From Paenibacillus radicis (ex Xue et al. 2023) (GTDB lineage: Bacteria > Bacillota > Bacilli > Paenibacillales > NBRC-103111): a stretch of 64,000 nt of DNA. The translations under genes were made by a program, and so were the position numbers. Positions 34,562 to 42,915 of this stretch are shown here, piece after piece (within the stretch, counting starts at the first letter, position 1; every line of letters starts with the position of its first letter). The notes beneath the pieces are model-generated. The model was not told where the DNA came from. It worked only from the letters and a program-made list of their open reading frames with translations, and did no database searches. The stretch covers positions 268,376 through 332,375 of the forward strand of contig NZ_JANQBD010000005.1 in the NCBI RefSeq assembly GCF_024722015.1, written 5' to 3'.

Positions 34562-36352
34562 ATGGGGGTAAATGAAGGCAACTTTTACTCGGTACCACTT
34601 GTGGTTTTATCCATTGTAATTGCCATCTTTTCATCATATGTATCACTGGACTTATCTCATAAAGCACGTTCATCCTCGAACCGAAAGACCCGGAACTTGT
34701 TCTTGATTTACAGCTCCTTTTCCTTGGGGATCGGGATTTGGACTATGCATTTTGTTGGGATGTTAGCGTTTCATACACATTTTCCGGTTTCCTATAATCT
34801 ATTGCTCACAGGCATTTCTTTTGTCATACCCATCCTTACTTCGTTTATTGCTTTCAGGCTTGCCAGCCGTTTGAAGACGTACAGGTTTATTTTTGCATGC
34901 TTTTGCATGGGTATGGGTATTAGCTCCATGCATTATATTGGAATGGCCGCTTTAGAAAGCTCATATTCCATTAAATATGATCCGTTACTGTTTGCGGTAT
35001 CCGTTTTTATCCCAATTGGGGTATCTTTCATATCCATGTTCCGAATGTTTCAGGATTTCCTTGACGGTTGGGGCAAATTGGCGAACGCACTCTTATTGGG
35101 GATAGGAATTTCGGGCATGCATTATACTGGAATGAGCGCTATGCACTTTACCGTGGGCACGAGTCATTCACCTCCTGGTAATTCGCTTTTTGCTCAACTG
35201 ATGAGCTACGTTATGGAAACTACGAGCTTATCCTACGTAGTATGCTCCGCTTTATTTTTACTAGTTGGTTGTGTATGTTTCGGTGCTCACTTAGATAGAA
35301 GGCTGGCTTATGAGGCGGCAAGTAAAAACGAGCTTCATTTTCAATCGCTTTTTGAACACAGTCCGGATATTGTATGCTCGATCGATTTGCAAGGAAAAAT
35401 TGTTTCTGCTAATGGAGCGACTGAAAAGCTACTCGGTTATTCCAAAGATGAGCTAAAAGAACGGATGAGTACGGAATTCATTGTGCCTGAGGAATCAGAA
35501 AAGTTCGAGCAGCTGTTTGAGAATGTAAAACATGGCATGCCGCAAAACTATGAAATCCATTCCATTCATAAACAAGGCTTTATTATGGAATTCAGTGTGA
35601 CAACCATTCCGATCATTTTCAGGAAAAAAGTTATTGGAGTGTTTGCCATAGCCAAGGATATAACAGAGCGCAAGCGTAACGAGGAGCGGCTGCGGAGGGC
35701 CGAGAAGTTTGCCATGGCAGGGCAGCTTGCCGCTGGAATAGCTCATGAAATCCGAAATCCGTTAACTACCGTTAGGGGAATGACTCAATTGATAAGGGAG
35801 GGTATCTCTAAACAGAGCTACTTTGATCTTATGCTCAGCGAAATGGGACAGATTGAATCCATCCTGTCTGAATTTCTATTGCTGGCTAATCCCGGGGAGT
35901 TTAAAACAAGCAATCTGCATGAGATCCTAACAAATATTGTCATGCAGATGGATGCACGGGCGCTTCTGAGCAACATCCATATTTTGGTTGAGTACGAAAC
36001 AGATACGCCTTGGATTTTTTGTGATGAGAATAAAATCAGACATGTTTTTAACCATGTATTAGCAAATGCGATAGAATCTATGAATGATGGGGGGGATATT
36101 AACGTACAAATATGCTTTGTAGACGACGACAAGGTTCAGATTCGATTCACTGACCAAGGCGTTGGAATTCCCGATGAGTGGCAGAATAAGCTAGGGGAGC
36201 CCTATTACAGCACCAAGGATAAGGGGACCGGGATTGGCTTAATGATAAGCTATCAGATTATTCATGAGCATAACGGTGAAATTCATATCTATAAAGCCGG
36301 CAGAAGGGGCACGGTAGTAGATATAACTTTGCCTGTCACAGCAGAGGGATAG
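34562..36352 (+). CDS. MHYT-domain sensor histidine kinase with PAS domain
   Basis: The 596-residue protein has seven hydrophobic segments in its first 240 residues. Three of them carry the MHYT signature: GIWTMHFVGMLAF, GISSMHYIGMAAL and GISGMHYTGMSAM, thought to bind copper and sense oxygen, CO or NO. A PAS domain (about 262-375: SPDIVCSIDLQGKIVSANGA) and a kinase core follow, with the phosphorylated His in AAGIAHEIRNPLTT and ATP-binding FNHVLANAIESMNDGG and GTGIGLMISYQI. The kinase core is similar to the orphan kinase at 14419-16677. No response regulator is adjacent, so it may also feed the sporulation phosphorelay; that is inference. Confidence 0.93.
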   Translation: MGVNEGNFYSVPLVVLSIVIAIFSSYVSLDLSHKARSSSNRKTRNLFLIYSSFSLGIGIWTMHFVGMLAFHTHFPVSYNLLLTGISFVIPILTSFIAFRLASRLKTYRFIFACFCMGMGISSMHYIGMAALESSYSIKYDPLLFAVSVFIPIGVSFISMFRMFQDFLDGWGKLANALLLGIGISGMHYTGMSAMHFTVGTSHSPPGNSLFAQLMSYVMETTSLSYVVCSALFLLVGCVCFGAHLDRRLAYEAASKNELHFQSLFEHSPDIVCSIDLQGKIVSANGATEKLLGYSKDELKERMSTEFIVPEESEKFEQLFENVKHGMPQNYEIHSIHKQGFIMEFSVTTIPIIFRKKVIGVFAIAKDITERKRNEERLRRAEKFAMAGQLAAGIAHEIRNPLTTVRGMTQLIREGISKQSYFDLMLSEMGQIESILSEFLLLANPGEFKTSNLHEILTNIVMQMDARALLSNIHILVEYETDTPWIFCDENKIRHVFNHVLANAIESMNDGGDINVQICFVDDDKVQIRFTDQGVGIPDEWQNKLGEPYYSTKDKGTGIGLMISYQIIHEHNGEIHIYKAGRRGTVVDITLPVTAEG

Positions 36353-36476
36353 CGGGCTTGCGGGTTTCAATTCTATAAGATTTTTTAGTATTTGCTTGTA
36401 TACTCACCCTCCTGGAACAGGTACAATAGTAGTTAGCATCAGCATATATTTTCATTTGTAGCCGAGGAGGAGTTTG

Positions 36477-38861
36477 ATGCTGGGAAAGTTCAAAATCAAC
36501 AGGCGCAGTGTTCTGCTAACCTGGCTTCTATCCTACCTGGCTGTTTTGCTGCTGCCTGTAGCTATGAGTGTAATCGTATACATTAAATCAAGTGATACCT
36601 TGGTTAATGAAATACACCAGGCAAATGAATCTCTATTGAAGCAAGTTCGTGAGGTTATGGACAATCAATTCGCAACTATGGAGCGTCTCAATTTCGAGCT
36701 GACCTGGAATATGAGAGTTCGGCAGCTGTTCTCTAATAAATATCAAATTTACCCTAATGAATATTTATATGATCTGCATCAGATTACTCAAGATCTTCTT
36801 ATGTACAAAACTTCCTATTCTCTAATTGATTTGTTCTATATTTATTTATCCGGACCCAACAAGGTTCTTTTACCCGATCTCTATAGGGATGCTCCGTTTG
36901 CTTACGAATTGATGCATAAGACGAATTCTTTTTCATATGACCAATGGATCAATACTTTGAATCAAAAGGAAAAAAAAGGCTTTATCCCAATGGTTCGTGT
37001 GGATGAAAACGGTAAACAAAGGAAGACGGTAGCTTATATTAGCCGCTATCGCATAGAGTCGGGAGAAACCGAAGGAACCAACGTTATTATGATCGATCAG
37101 TCTCGTATTCTTAGAGCCATTGAGAATATGGAGCTGTTCAATAAAGGGCATGTACTGATCTTGAACGAAGCCAACGAGCTTCTCGTTTCAAGCTCAAACG
37201 ATAGCGAACGTTTGCTGCATGATATTCCATTCGGCCAAGAAATGCCGGGATCGAAGTTTTTTTTCTGGGAAAAGGACGGGCAAAAGTATGAGATTACTTA
37301 TATCCAGTCCGATCGCTCCAAGCTGAAATATTTGTCCATCATTCCAAGCCTGCTGTTCTGGGAGAAGGCTGAGCAGATCCGCAAGCTTACTTATATGAGT
37401 ATTATTATTAGCTTGCTTGGCGGCTGCCTGCTAACGTACTTTTTTCTGCGAAAAAATTACAATCCGGTCCGCAGGCTGGTCCGTGCATTCTCGGAAAAGT
37501 CAGATGTTCTCCAAAAACCGGGACATGATGAATTCAGCTTCATTCAACAAGCCGTTGATAACACTTTGGTTGAATTGGCAAAAATTATGTCTGAACGAAA
37601 AAAACAACATCATATTTTGCGTTCGAATTTTGTAGGCCGTTTATTAAAGGGGAAATTGGACCAAATTCCTGTAGACGAATCATTGGCAACCTTTAATATG
37701 CGGTTCATTACTGATGATTTTGCTGTTATTTTGCTGTATGTTCAGGAAAGCAGTTCTTTTCATGAAAGAATCCAGCAGATAGGCCCAACAGATCCGCAGA
37801 AGCTAATGCAGTTTATTATTACCAACGTCATAGAAGAATTAGCTTTACAGCATCATCAAGGCTTTGTTACAGAAATTGAAGAGACTTTGGTTTGCTTAAT
37901 CAACTTCTCACCTGGGACTAATGAGGATCGTATGCAGCAGTTGGTTGCGATCGCCCGCGAGGCGCAATCATTTTTGATGACGAAGTACCATATCGGCTTA
38001 ACGCTTTCTATCAGCGGCATACACAGCGAATTGGCAGGGATCTCCCAAGCCTACTTGGAGGCGCTCGATGCGATGGAATACAAGCTGGTTATGGGAAGCA
38101 AAGAGATTTTATCCTATGATGAAATTCATCAGAGTGTTGCCGCGGAAGATTCAGATACAGGCTATTATTATCCGTTGCAGGTTGAGCAGCAATTAATTAA
38201 TTATGTCAAAATCGGTGACTTTACGATGGCGCGTCAAACATTGGATGAAATCATCGAACGTAATTTTAACCGAACGTTCATGTCGGTGCCGATAGCCCGC
38301 TGCTTAATGCTGAATTTGGTCAGCACAATGATTAAAACGATTAGTGAGCTGGGTGATTTTCAGGACAGTGTTTTGATAAGGAATCCGAGACGAATCGAGA
38401 AATGGATTGAACAAATAACGACCTGCCAAACGATAAAAGAGATGCAAGTGCAGATAACGGAGTTTCTAGGAAAAGTATGTGAATATACCGCTAACAAACG
38501 TCAGCAAAATATTCAGCAATCCCGGCAGCGGACGCTTGATGAGAGAATTCACCAAATTATTGAATACATTAATCAGAATTTCAACGATCCGAACCTTAAC
38601 ATTTCCATGATTGGGAGCCATTTTGACATGAAGCCCGCATACCTGTCCAAGCTGTTCAAAGATCATACAGGGGAAGGCTTGCTGGACTCGATTAATAAAA
38701 CCAGGCTTGAAAAAGCCAAACATTTAATAGCGGATCGTAAAAAGAATATAAGTGACGTTGCCATAGATGTAGGTTTCAATGATGTTAACGCATTTATCCG
38801 TACATTTAAGAAATATGAAGGGATTACTCCCGGTAAATACAAGGAAATGAAAGATCAATGA
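36477..38861 (+). CDS. Membrane-bound AraC-family regulator
   Basis: The 794-residue protein has membrane segments at about residues 15-38 and 300-320 with an extracellular sensor between them, a cytoplasmic linker, and two C-terminal AraC helix-turn-helix motifs (about 695-790: NISMIGSHFDMKPAYLSKLF and ISDVAIDVGFNDVNAFIRTF). It is the same architecture as the protein at 25890-28232 and probably regulates the importer genes that follow on the same strand. GAGGAGGAG precedes the ATG at 36477; the TTG one codon earlier is an unlikely start. Confidence 0.92.
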   Translation: MLGKFKINRRSVLLTWLLSYLAVLLLPVAMSVIVYIKSSDTLVNEIHQANESLLKQVREVMDNQFATMERLNFELTWNMRVRQLFSNKYQIYPNEYLYDLHQITQDLLMYKTSYSLIDLFYIYLSGPNKVLLPDLYRDAPFAYELMHKTNSFSYDQWINTLNQKEKKGFIPMVRVDENGKQRKTVAYISRYRIESGETEGTNVIMIDQSRILRAIENMELFNKGHVLILNEANELLVSSSNDSERLLHDIPFGQEMPGSKFFFWEKDGQKYEITYIQSDRSKLKYLSIIPSLLFWEKAEQIRKLTYMSIIISLLGGCLLTYFFLRKNYNPVRRLVRAFSEKSDVLQKPGHDEFSFIQQAVDNTLVELAKIMSERKKQHHILRSNFVGRLLKGKLDQIPVDESLATFNMRFITDDFAVILLYVQESSSFHERIQQIGPTDPQKLMQFIITNVIEELALQHHQGFVTEIEETLVCLINFSPGTNEDRMQQLVAIAREAQSFLMTKYHIGLTLSISGIHSELAGISQAYLEALDAMEYKLVMGSKEILSYDEIHQSVAAEDSDTGYYYPLQVEQQLINYVKIGDFTMARQTLDEIIERNFNRTFMSVPIARCLMLNLVSTMIKTISELGDFQDSVLIRNPRRIEKWIEQITTCQTIKEMQVQITEFLGKVCEYTANKRQQNIQQSRQRTLDERIHQIIEYINQNFNDPNLNISMIGSHFDMKPAYLSKLFKDHTGEGLLDSINKTRLEKAKHLIADRKKNISDVAIDVGFNDVNAFIRTFKKYEGITPGKYKEMKDQ

Positions 38862-38907
38862 GCTGCCTCAAGCGGCTTTTTTTCTTGCCCAAAATGGGCT
38901 TTTTTTG
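38861..38907 (+). terminator. Two tandem intrinsic terminators
   Basis: AGCTGC / GCGGCT followed by seven T overlaps the stop codon; a second hairpin, GCCCA / TGGGC with a three-base loop and seven T, follows at 38887-38907. They insulate the regulator gene from the importer genes. Confidence 0.85.
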
Positions 38908-38992
38908 TGTTTTTACGCATTTTGCATATTAAATTGTATGTTTTGAATAGTCTGATAATTGTTTTTGCAGATGAGATTGGCAATAATTGCGA

Positions 38993-39021
38993 TTACAAAT
39001 TTGGAAGCGCTGTCATATAAT
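38993..39021 (+). promoter_or_regulatory. Promoter with overlapping catabolite-responsive (cre) element
   Basis: A TATAAT box at 39016-39021 follows TTACAA (38993-38998) by 17 bases. Between them TGGAAGCGCTGTCA (39002-39015) fits the CcpA consensus TGWAANCGNTNWCA at 13 of 14 positions. Binding there would block RNA polymerase, so the downstream lipoprotein gene is probably repressed when preferred sugars are present. Confidence 0.65.
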
Positions 39022-39091
39022 CAAGTCATGAGAAATGTCTCATACGAATCGAAATTCGGTTAAGCCGAAATATCAAGGAGGTCTTCCACTT

Positions 39092-40729
39092 ATGAAGAGA
39101 AAGAAGAAAATCGCTTCTACAATTGTTGTAACTACTGTAATGAGCACGATGGTTATGGCTTGCTCTACAACAACACCGGCGCCTGCTTCAGACACCAAGA
39201 CCCCTGCACCTGCAGCCACAACTGGAACTGCAACCACATATCCTATGAAGACAGACAAAACCTTAACCTACTGGGGCGAGCTTCCCGGCAACTTGACCGG
39301 CGTAAAATCAACCCATGCGGATACTCCATTTTTCACTGAATGGCAAAAGAGAACCGGTGTTCCATTAAAGTTTAGCGCGCCTCCAACCAACCAAGCGAAG
39401 GAAGCTTTAAACGTAATGCTGGCATCTGGCGATCTTCCTGATATGATCGAATTCAACTTCCTTAAGGATTTCCCGGGAGGACCGGAAAAGGCGATTAAAG
39501 ACGGCTACATTCTGAAATTGAATGATCTTATCGATAAAAATGCACCTAATCTTAAAAAGTATTTAAAGGAACATCCAGATGTTGACAAGATGGTCAAGAC
39601 AGATAACGGCAGTTACTATGCGTTTCCATTTATTCGCGGCGATGAAGCCTTGATGGTGTTCCAAGGTCCTATAGTTCGTAAAGACTGGCTCGATGAACTG
39701 GGATTGCCAATTCCGCAAACAATCGATGATTGGACCGCTATGCTAAAAGCATTTAAAGAAAAGAAAGGTGCAACAGCGCCATTCACAACGAACAGTAAAC
39801 CGCGTGTATTTAATGATTTCAACAACGGACATTTCATGGGAGCTTACGGTGTTACTCGCGATTTCTACATGGAAGGCGGTCAGATCAAATTCGGGCCAGC
39901 CGAGAAGGGCTACAAAGATTTCCTTGCTTTATACCGCAGCTGGTACGAACAAGGCTTGCTGGATAAGAACATCGCTACCGTTGACCAGAAGGCATGGGAT
40001 TCTAACATTGCTTCCGGCGCATCAGGCGCAACAGTTGGTAATGCAGGAGGCGGAATCGGTAAATGGCAGCCGCTCGTTGAAGCTAAGGATCCTAAAGCTT
40101 TGCTGGTAGCTACCCCTCAACCGGTCTTGAAAAAAGGCGATACAGCCAAGTTCGGACAAAGAGATATCCCTTATTCATTTGGCGGTATGGTAGCGGTGAC
40201 AGCTAAATCGAAAAATGCTGAATTGGCTGTTAAGATGCTCGATTATGGTTACGGCGAAGAAGGACATATGTACTTCAATTTCGGAACCGAAGGCGTGAGC
40301 TATAAGATGGAGAACGGTTATCCGAAATATTCGGATATCGTAATGAAGAACCCGGATAAATTGGCTCCAGCACAAACACTTTCCTTGTATACTCGTGCAA
40401 ACTATAACGGACCGTTCGTTCAAGATAAGCGTTATATCGAACAATATTTAGCACTTCCAACACAACGTGACGCCATTGGTATCTGGGCTAAGACGGAAAT
40501 GGCTAAATACCAAATGCCTCCAGTTACACCAACACCGGAGGAAAGCTCTGAATTCGCTAAAATCATGACGGATGTCAATACATTGGTGGATGAAATGACA
40601 TTAAAAATCATTTTGGGTGCAGAACCGTTGGATAGCTTCGAGAAGTATATGGATAAGCTGAAATCCGTTAAAATCGACCGCGCTATTGAAATTCAAAAGG
40701 CAGCTTTGGATCGTTATAACAAACGTTAA
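39092..40729 (+). CDS. Extracellular solute-binding lipoprotein, LplA type
   Basis: This 545-residue lipoprotein has a short signal peptide with lipobox MVMAC (acylated Cys24), then a Thr/Pro/Ala-rich spacer and a CUT1 binding-protein fold: LTYWGELPGN, SGDLPDMIEFNF, VRKDWLDELGLPIPQTIDDW, GGMVAVTAKSKN. It would bind a carbohydrate and deliver it to the permeases that follow. AAGGAGG is well placed before the ATG at 39092; an in-frame ATG at 39035 has no such site and would spoil the signal peptide. Expression is probably under CcpA control through the cre site in its promoter. Confidence 0.94.
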   Translation: MKRKKKIASTIVVTTVMSTMVMACSTTTPAPASDTKTPAPAATTGTATTYPMKTDKTLTYWGELPGNLTGVKSTHADTPFFTEWQKRTGVPLKFSAPPTNQAKEALNVMLASGDLPDMIEFNFLKDFPGGPEKAIKDGYILKLNDLIDKNAPNLKKYLKEHPDVDKMVKTDNGSYYAFPFIRGDEALMVFQGPIVRKDWLDELGLPIPQTIDDWTAMLKAFKEKKGATAPFTTNSKPRVFNDFNNGHFMGAYGVTRDFYMEGGQIKFGPAEKGYKDFLALYRSWYEQGLLDKNIATVDQKAWDSNIASGASGATVGNAGGGIGKWQPLVEAKDPKALLVATPQPVLKKGDTAKFGQRDIPYSFGGMVAVTAKSKNAELAVKMLDYGYGEEGHMYFNFGTEGVSYKMENGYPKYSDIVMKNPDKLAPAQTLSLYTRANYNGPFVQDKRYIEQYLALPTQRDAIGIWAKTEMAKYQMPPVTPTPEESSEFAKIMTDVNTLVDEMTLKIILGAEPLDSFEKYMDKLKSVKIDRAIEIQKAALDRYNKR

Positions 40730-40748
40730 TCTTTCATGCTAACCGCGG

Positions 40749-40776
40749 GGGAGGGCCGGGAAGCCCTCCCTTTTTT
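40749..40776 (+). terminator. Terminator or attenuator between lipoprotein and permease genes
   Basis: GGGAGGGC and GCCCTCCC form a perfect 8-bp stem with a six-base loop and six T. In importer operons such a partial terminator lets the binding protein be made in excess over the permeases; that reading is inference. Confidence 0.85.
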
Positions 40777-40831
40777 AGAGAAGAATCCGGATGTATAGAG
40801 ACAAACTATTTTGTGGAAGGAGGGGTATGAG

Positions 40832-41794
40832 ATGGCAAAAACAGTACAAATATCGGCTACCAGATCAGCAACTAATACTAAACCAACCTTTATGAGGCGG
40901 TTTATCCGAGATTTTCTGTTAAATAAATATTTATATGTAATGATGATTCCCGTCATTGTCTATTATGGTGTTTTTCACTACGCCCCTATGTATGGAGCTA
41001 TAATCGCCTTTAAAGACTATACCCCTATAAAAGGCATTTTGGGTAGTGAATGGGTCGGTTTGGCTCACTTTAAAGACTTCTTTGGCAGCTATTACTTTTG
41101 GCGTATTTTAAAAAATACCGTTCTAATCAGCGTATATTCACTGTGCTTTGAATTTCCGGCTCCGATTATTTTGGCAATTATGATTAATGAAGTTCGTCAT
41201 CAGATGTTCAAGCGAGTCGTTCAATCTATCACTTATATGCCCTTTTTTATTTCTATGATTGTCATTTGCGGTATGATCAGCGATTTTACTAATGCTGACG
41301 GTATTATTAACAATTTTCTTACTTATTTTGGTTATGACGGCAAGGCCATATTGCAAAAACCTGAGTTATTCCGAAGCGTTTATATTATTTCTGAAATTTG
41401 GCAAAAAATCGGCTGGGAGTCGATTATTTATATTGCGGCATTGATGGGGATCGATCAGGAGCAGTATGAGGCTGCTCGTATGGATGGTGCCAACCGCTGG
41501 AAACAAATTCTTAATATTACATTGCCGGGAATTATGCCGACTATTGCCATCATGTTCATTTTGCGGATGGGTAATCTATTAAATGTAGGCTTTGAGAAAA
41601 TCATCCTGCTCTACAATCCGGTTACTTACGAGACGGCAGATGTCATCTCCTCCTTCGTATATAGGAAAGGTTTGCTGGAGTTTGCTTGGAGCTACAGCTC
41701 GGCTGTCGGAATATTCAATTCCGTGATCAACCTGATTCTGTTAATTACAGCTAACTATATAAGCCGCAAGGTGAATGAGAGCAGCTTGTGGTAA
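40832..41794 (+). CDS. ABC transporter permease, CUT1 family (LplB-like)
   Basis: The 320-residue membrane protein has the LplB hallmark YGAIIAFKDYTPIKGI and the EAA loop YEAARMDGANRWKQILNITLP. It ends in ANYISRKVNESSLW, as is typical. AAGGAGGGG lies before the ATG at 40832; the GTG seven codons earlier lies upstream of that site. It is followed after 21 bases by its partner permease. Confidence 0.94.
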   Translation: MAKTVQISATRSATNTKPTFMRRFIRDFLLNKYLYVMMIPVIVYYGVFHYAPMYGAIIAFKDYTPIKGILGSEWVGLAHFKDFFGSYYFWRILKNTVLISVYSLCFEFPAPIILAIMINEVRHQMFKRVVQSITYMPFFISMIVICGMISDFTNADGIINNFLTYFGYDGKAILQKPELFRSVYIISEIWQKIGWESIIYIAALMGIDQEQYEAARMDGANRWKQILNITLPGIMPTIAIMFILRMGNLLNVGFEKIILLYNPVTYETADVISSFVYRKGLLEFAWSYSSAVGIFNSVINLILLITANYISRKVNESSLW

Positions 41795-41815
41795 AGTAAA
41801 GGAGGGACTTAAGTC

Positions 41816-42697
41816 ATGACGAGAGATCAAAGTGTTTCCAGCAAATCGTTTGATATATTGTTATATCTAATACTGACAGCCTTAGTAGTAGTAACCCTTT
41901 ATCCACTGCTATATGTCGCTTTTGCGTCCATTAGTGATGCTAATCAGCTGATTTCTCACAAGGGCCTGCTATATAGACCGCTTGGATTCAGTATTGAAGC
42001 CTACAAAAGTGTATTTAAAAATCCGGGTATTTTAACAGGATACCGCAATACTCTTTTTATAGTAGTCGTGGGAGTTACTCTTAATTTATTTATGACTGCT
42101 TTGGGAGCCTATGTTTTATCACGTAAAAATGTTATGTGGAACAAAGTATTTATTTTTGTTATTGTGCTCACGATGTTTTTCAACGGCGGGTTGATTCCCA
42201 TGTATCTGGTTGTAAAAGGCGTTGGTTTGATCGACTCCTTATGGGCGCCAATCATTCCGTTTGCTATCAGTACTTTTAATCTAATTATTATGCGGACTGC
42301 ATTCATGTCTGTACCGGACAGCCTTGAGGAATCGGCCAAGATCGATGGAGCTAATCATTTCACCATTTTGTTTCGTATCATTCTGCCGCTGTCGATGCCG
42401 GTTATCGCCGTAATGATCTTGTATTATGCGGTTGATAAGTGGAACGGGTGGTTCTACTCCTCGATATTCATTAAGGACCGGGAGCTGTTCCCGCTTCAAT
42501 TGATACTCCGCGAAATTCTGATTGCCAATCAGACGGACAGCATGGCTGCAGGCTCCAGTGCGGGCGACCAGTTCCAGCTCGGTGAAACGATCAAATACGC
42601 TACTATTATGGTAGCAACAATACCTATTCTGTGCGTGTACCCTTTTGTACAGAAATACTTTGTAAAAGGGGTTATGGTTGGTGCTTTGAAAGGATAG
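41816..42697 (+). CDS. ABC transporter permease, CUT1 family (LplC/YtcP-like)
   Basis: The 293-residue membrane protein has six hydrophobic segments, the EAA loop EESAKIDGANHFTILFRIILP and the ending YPFVQKYFVKGVMVGALKG of the LplC group. It pairs with the preceding LplB-like permease. AAGGAGGG precedes the ATG. No ATPase gene follows; a strong terminator ends the operon. Confidence 0.94.
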   Translation: MTRDQSVSSKSFDILLYLILTALVVVTLYPLLYVAFASISDANQLISHKGLLYRPLGFSIEAYKSVFKNPGILTGYRNTLFIVVVGVTLNLFMTALGAYVLSRKNVMWNKVFIFVIVLTMFFNGGLIPMYLVVKGVGLIDSLWAPIIPFAISTFNLIIMRTAFMSVPDSLEESAKIDGANHFTILFRIILPLSMPVIAVMILYYAVDKWNGWFYSSIFIKDRELFPLQLILREILIANQTDSMAAGSSAGDQFQLGETIKYATIMVATIPILCVYPFVQKYFVKGVMVGALKG

Positions 42698-42702
42698 TTT
42701 TA

Positions 42703-42760
42703 AAAAAAGACTGTTCATTCTCCCTTAGAAGTCAGGGGATGGATGAACGGTCTTTTTTTT
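42703..42760 (+). terminator. Terminator of the second importer operon
   Basis: GACTGTTCAT and ATGAACGGTC (one mismatch) form a stem with a long loop, followed by eight T. Confidence 0.8.
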
Positions 42761-42800
42761 GTAAATATCATCACAAAACTGCAGAAAAATCCATTAATTT

Positions 42801-42831
42801 TTGTAGGAAATTAGAATAGTAGTGATATAAT
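42801..42831 (+). promoter_or_regulatory. Probable extended -10 promoter of the giant repeat protein gene
   Basis: TGATATAAT (TG plus TATAAT at 42826-42831) is an extended -10 element; TTGTAG at 42801 is a poor -35 with a 19-base gap. It leaves a leader of about 80 bases before the TTG start. Confidence 0.4.
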
Positions 42832-42915
42832 TGAAAGAAAAATGTCGAAATTCCTATAGAAATACTCCGTGTAAATACTAGAAAGGAATTGGGATGTCAG
42901 GGAGGTACATTTTTC

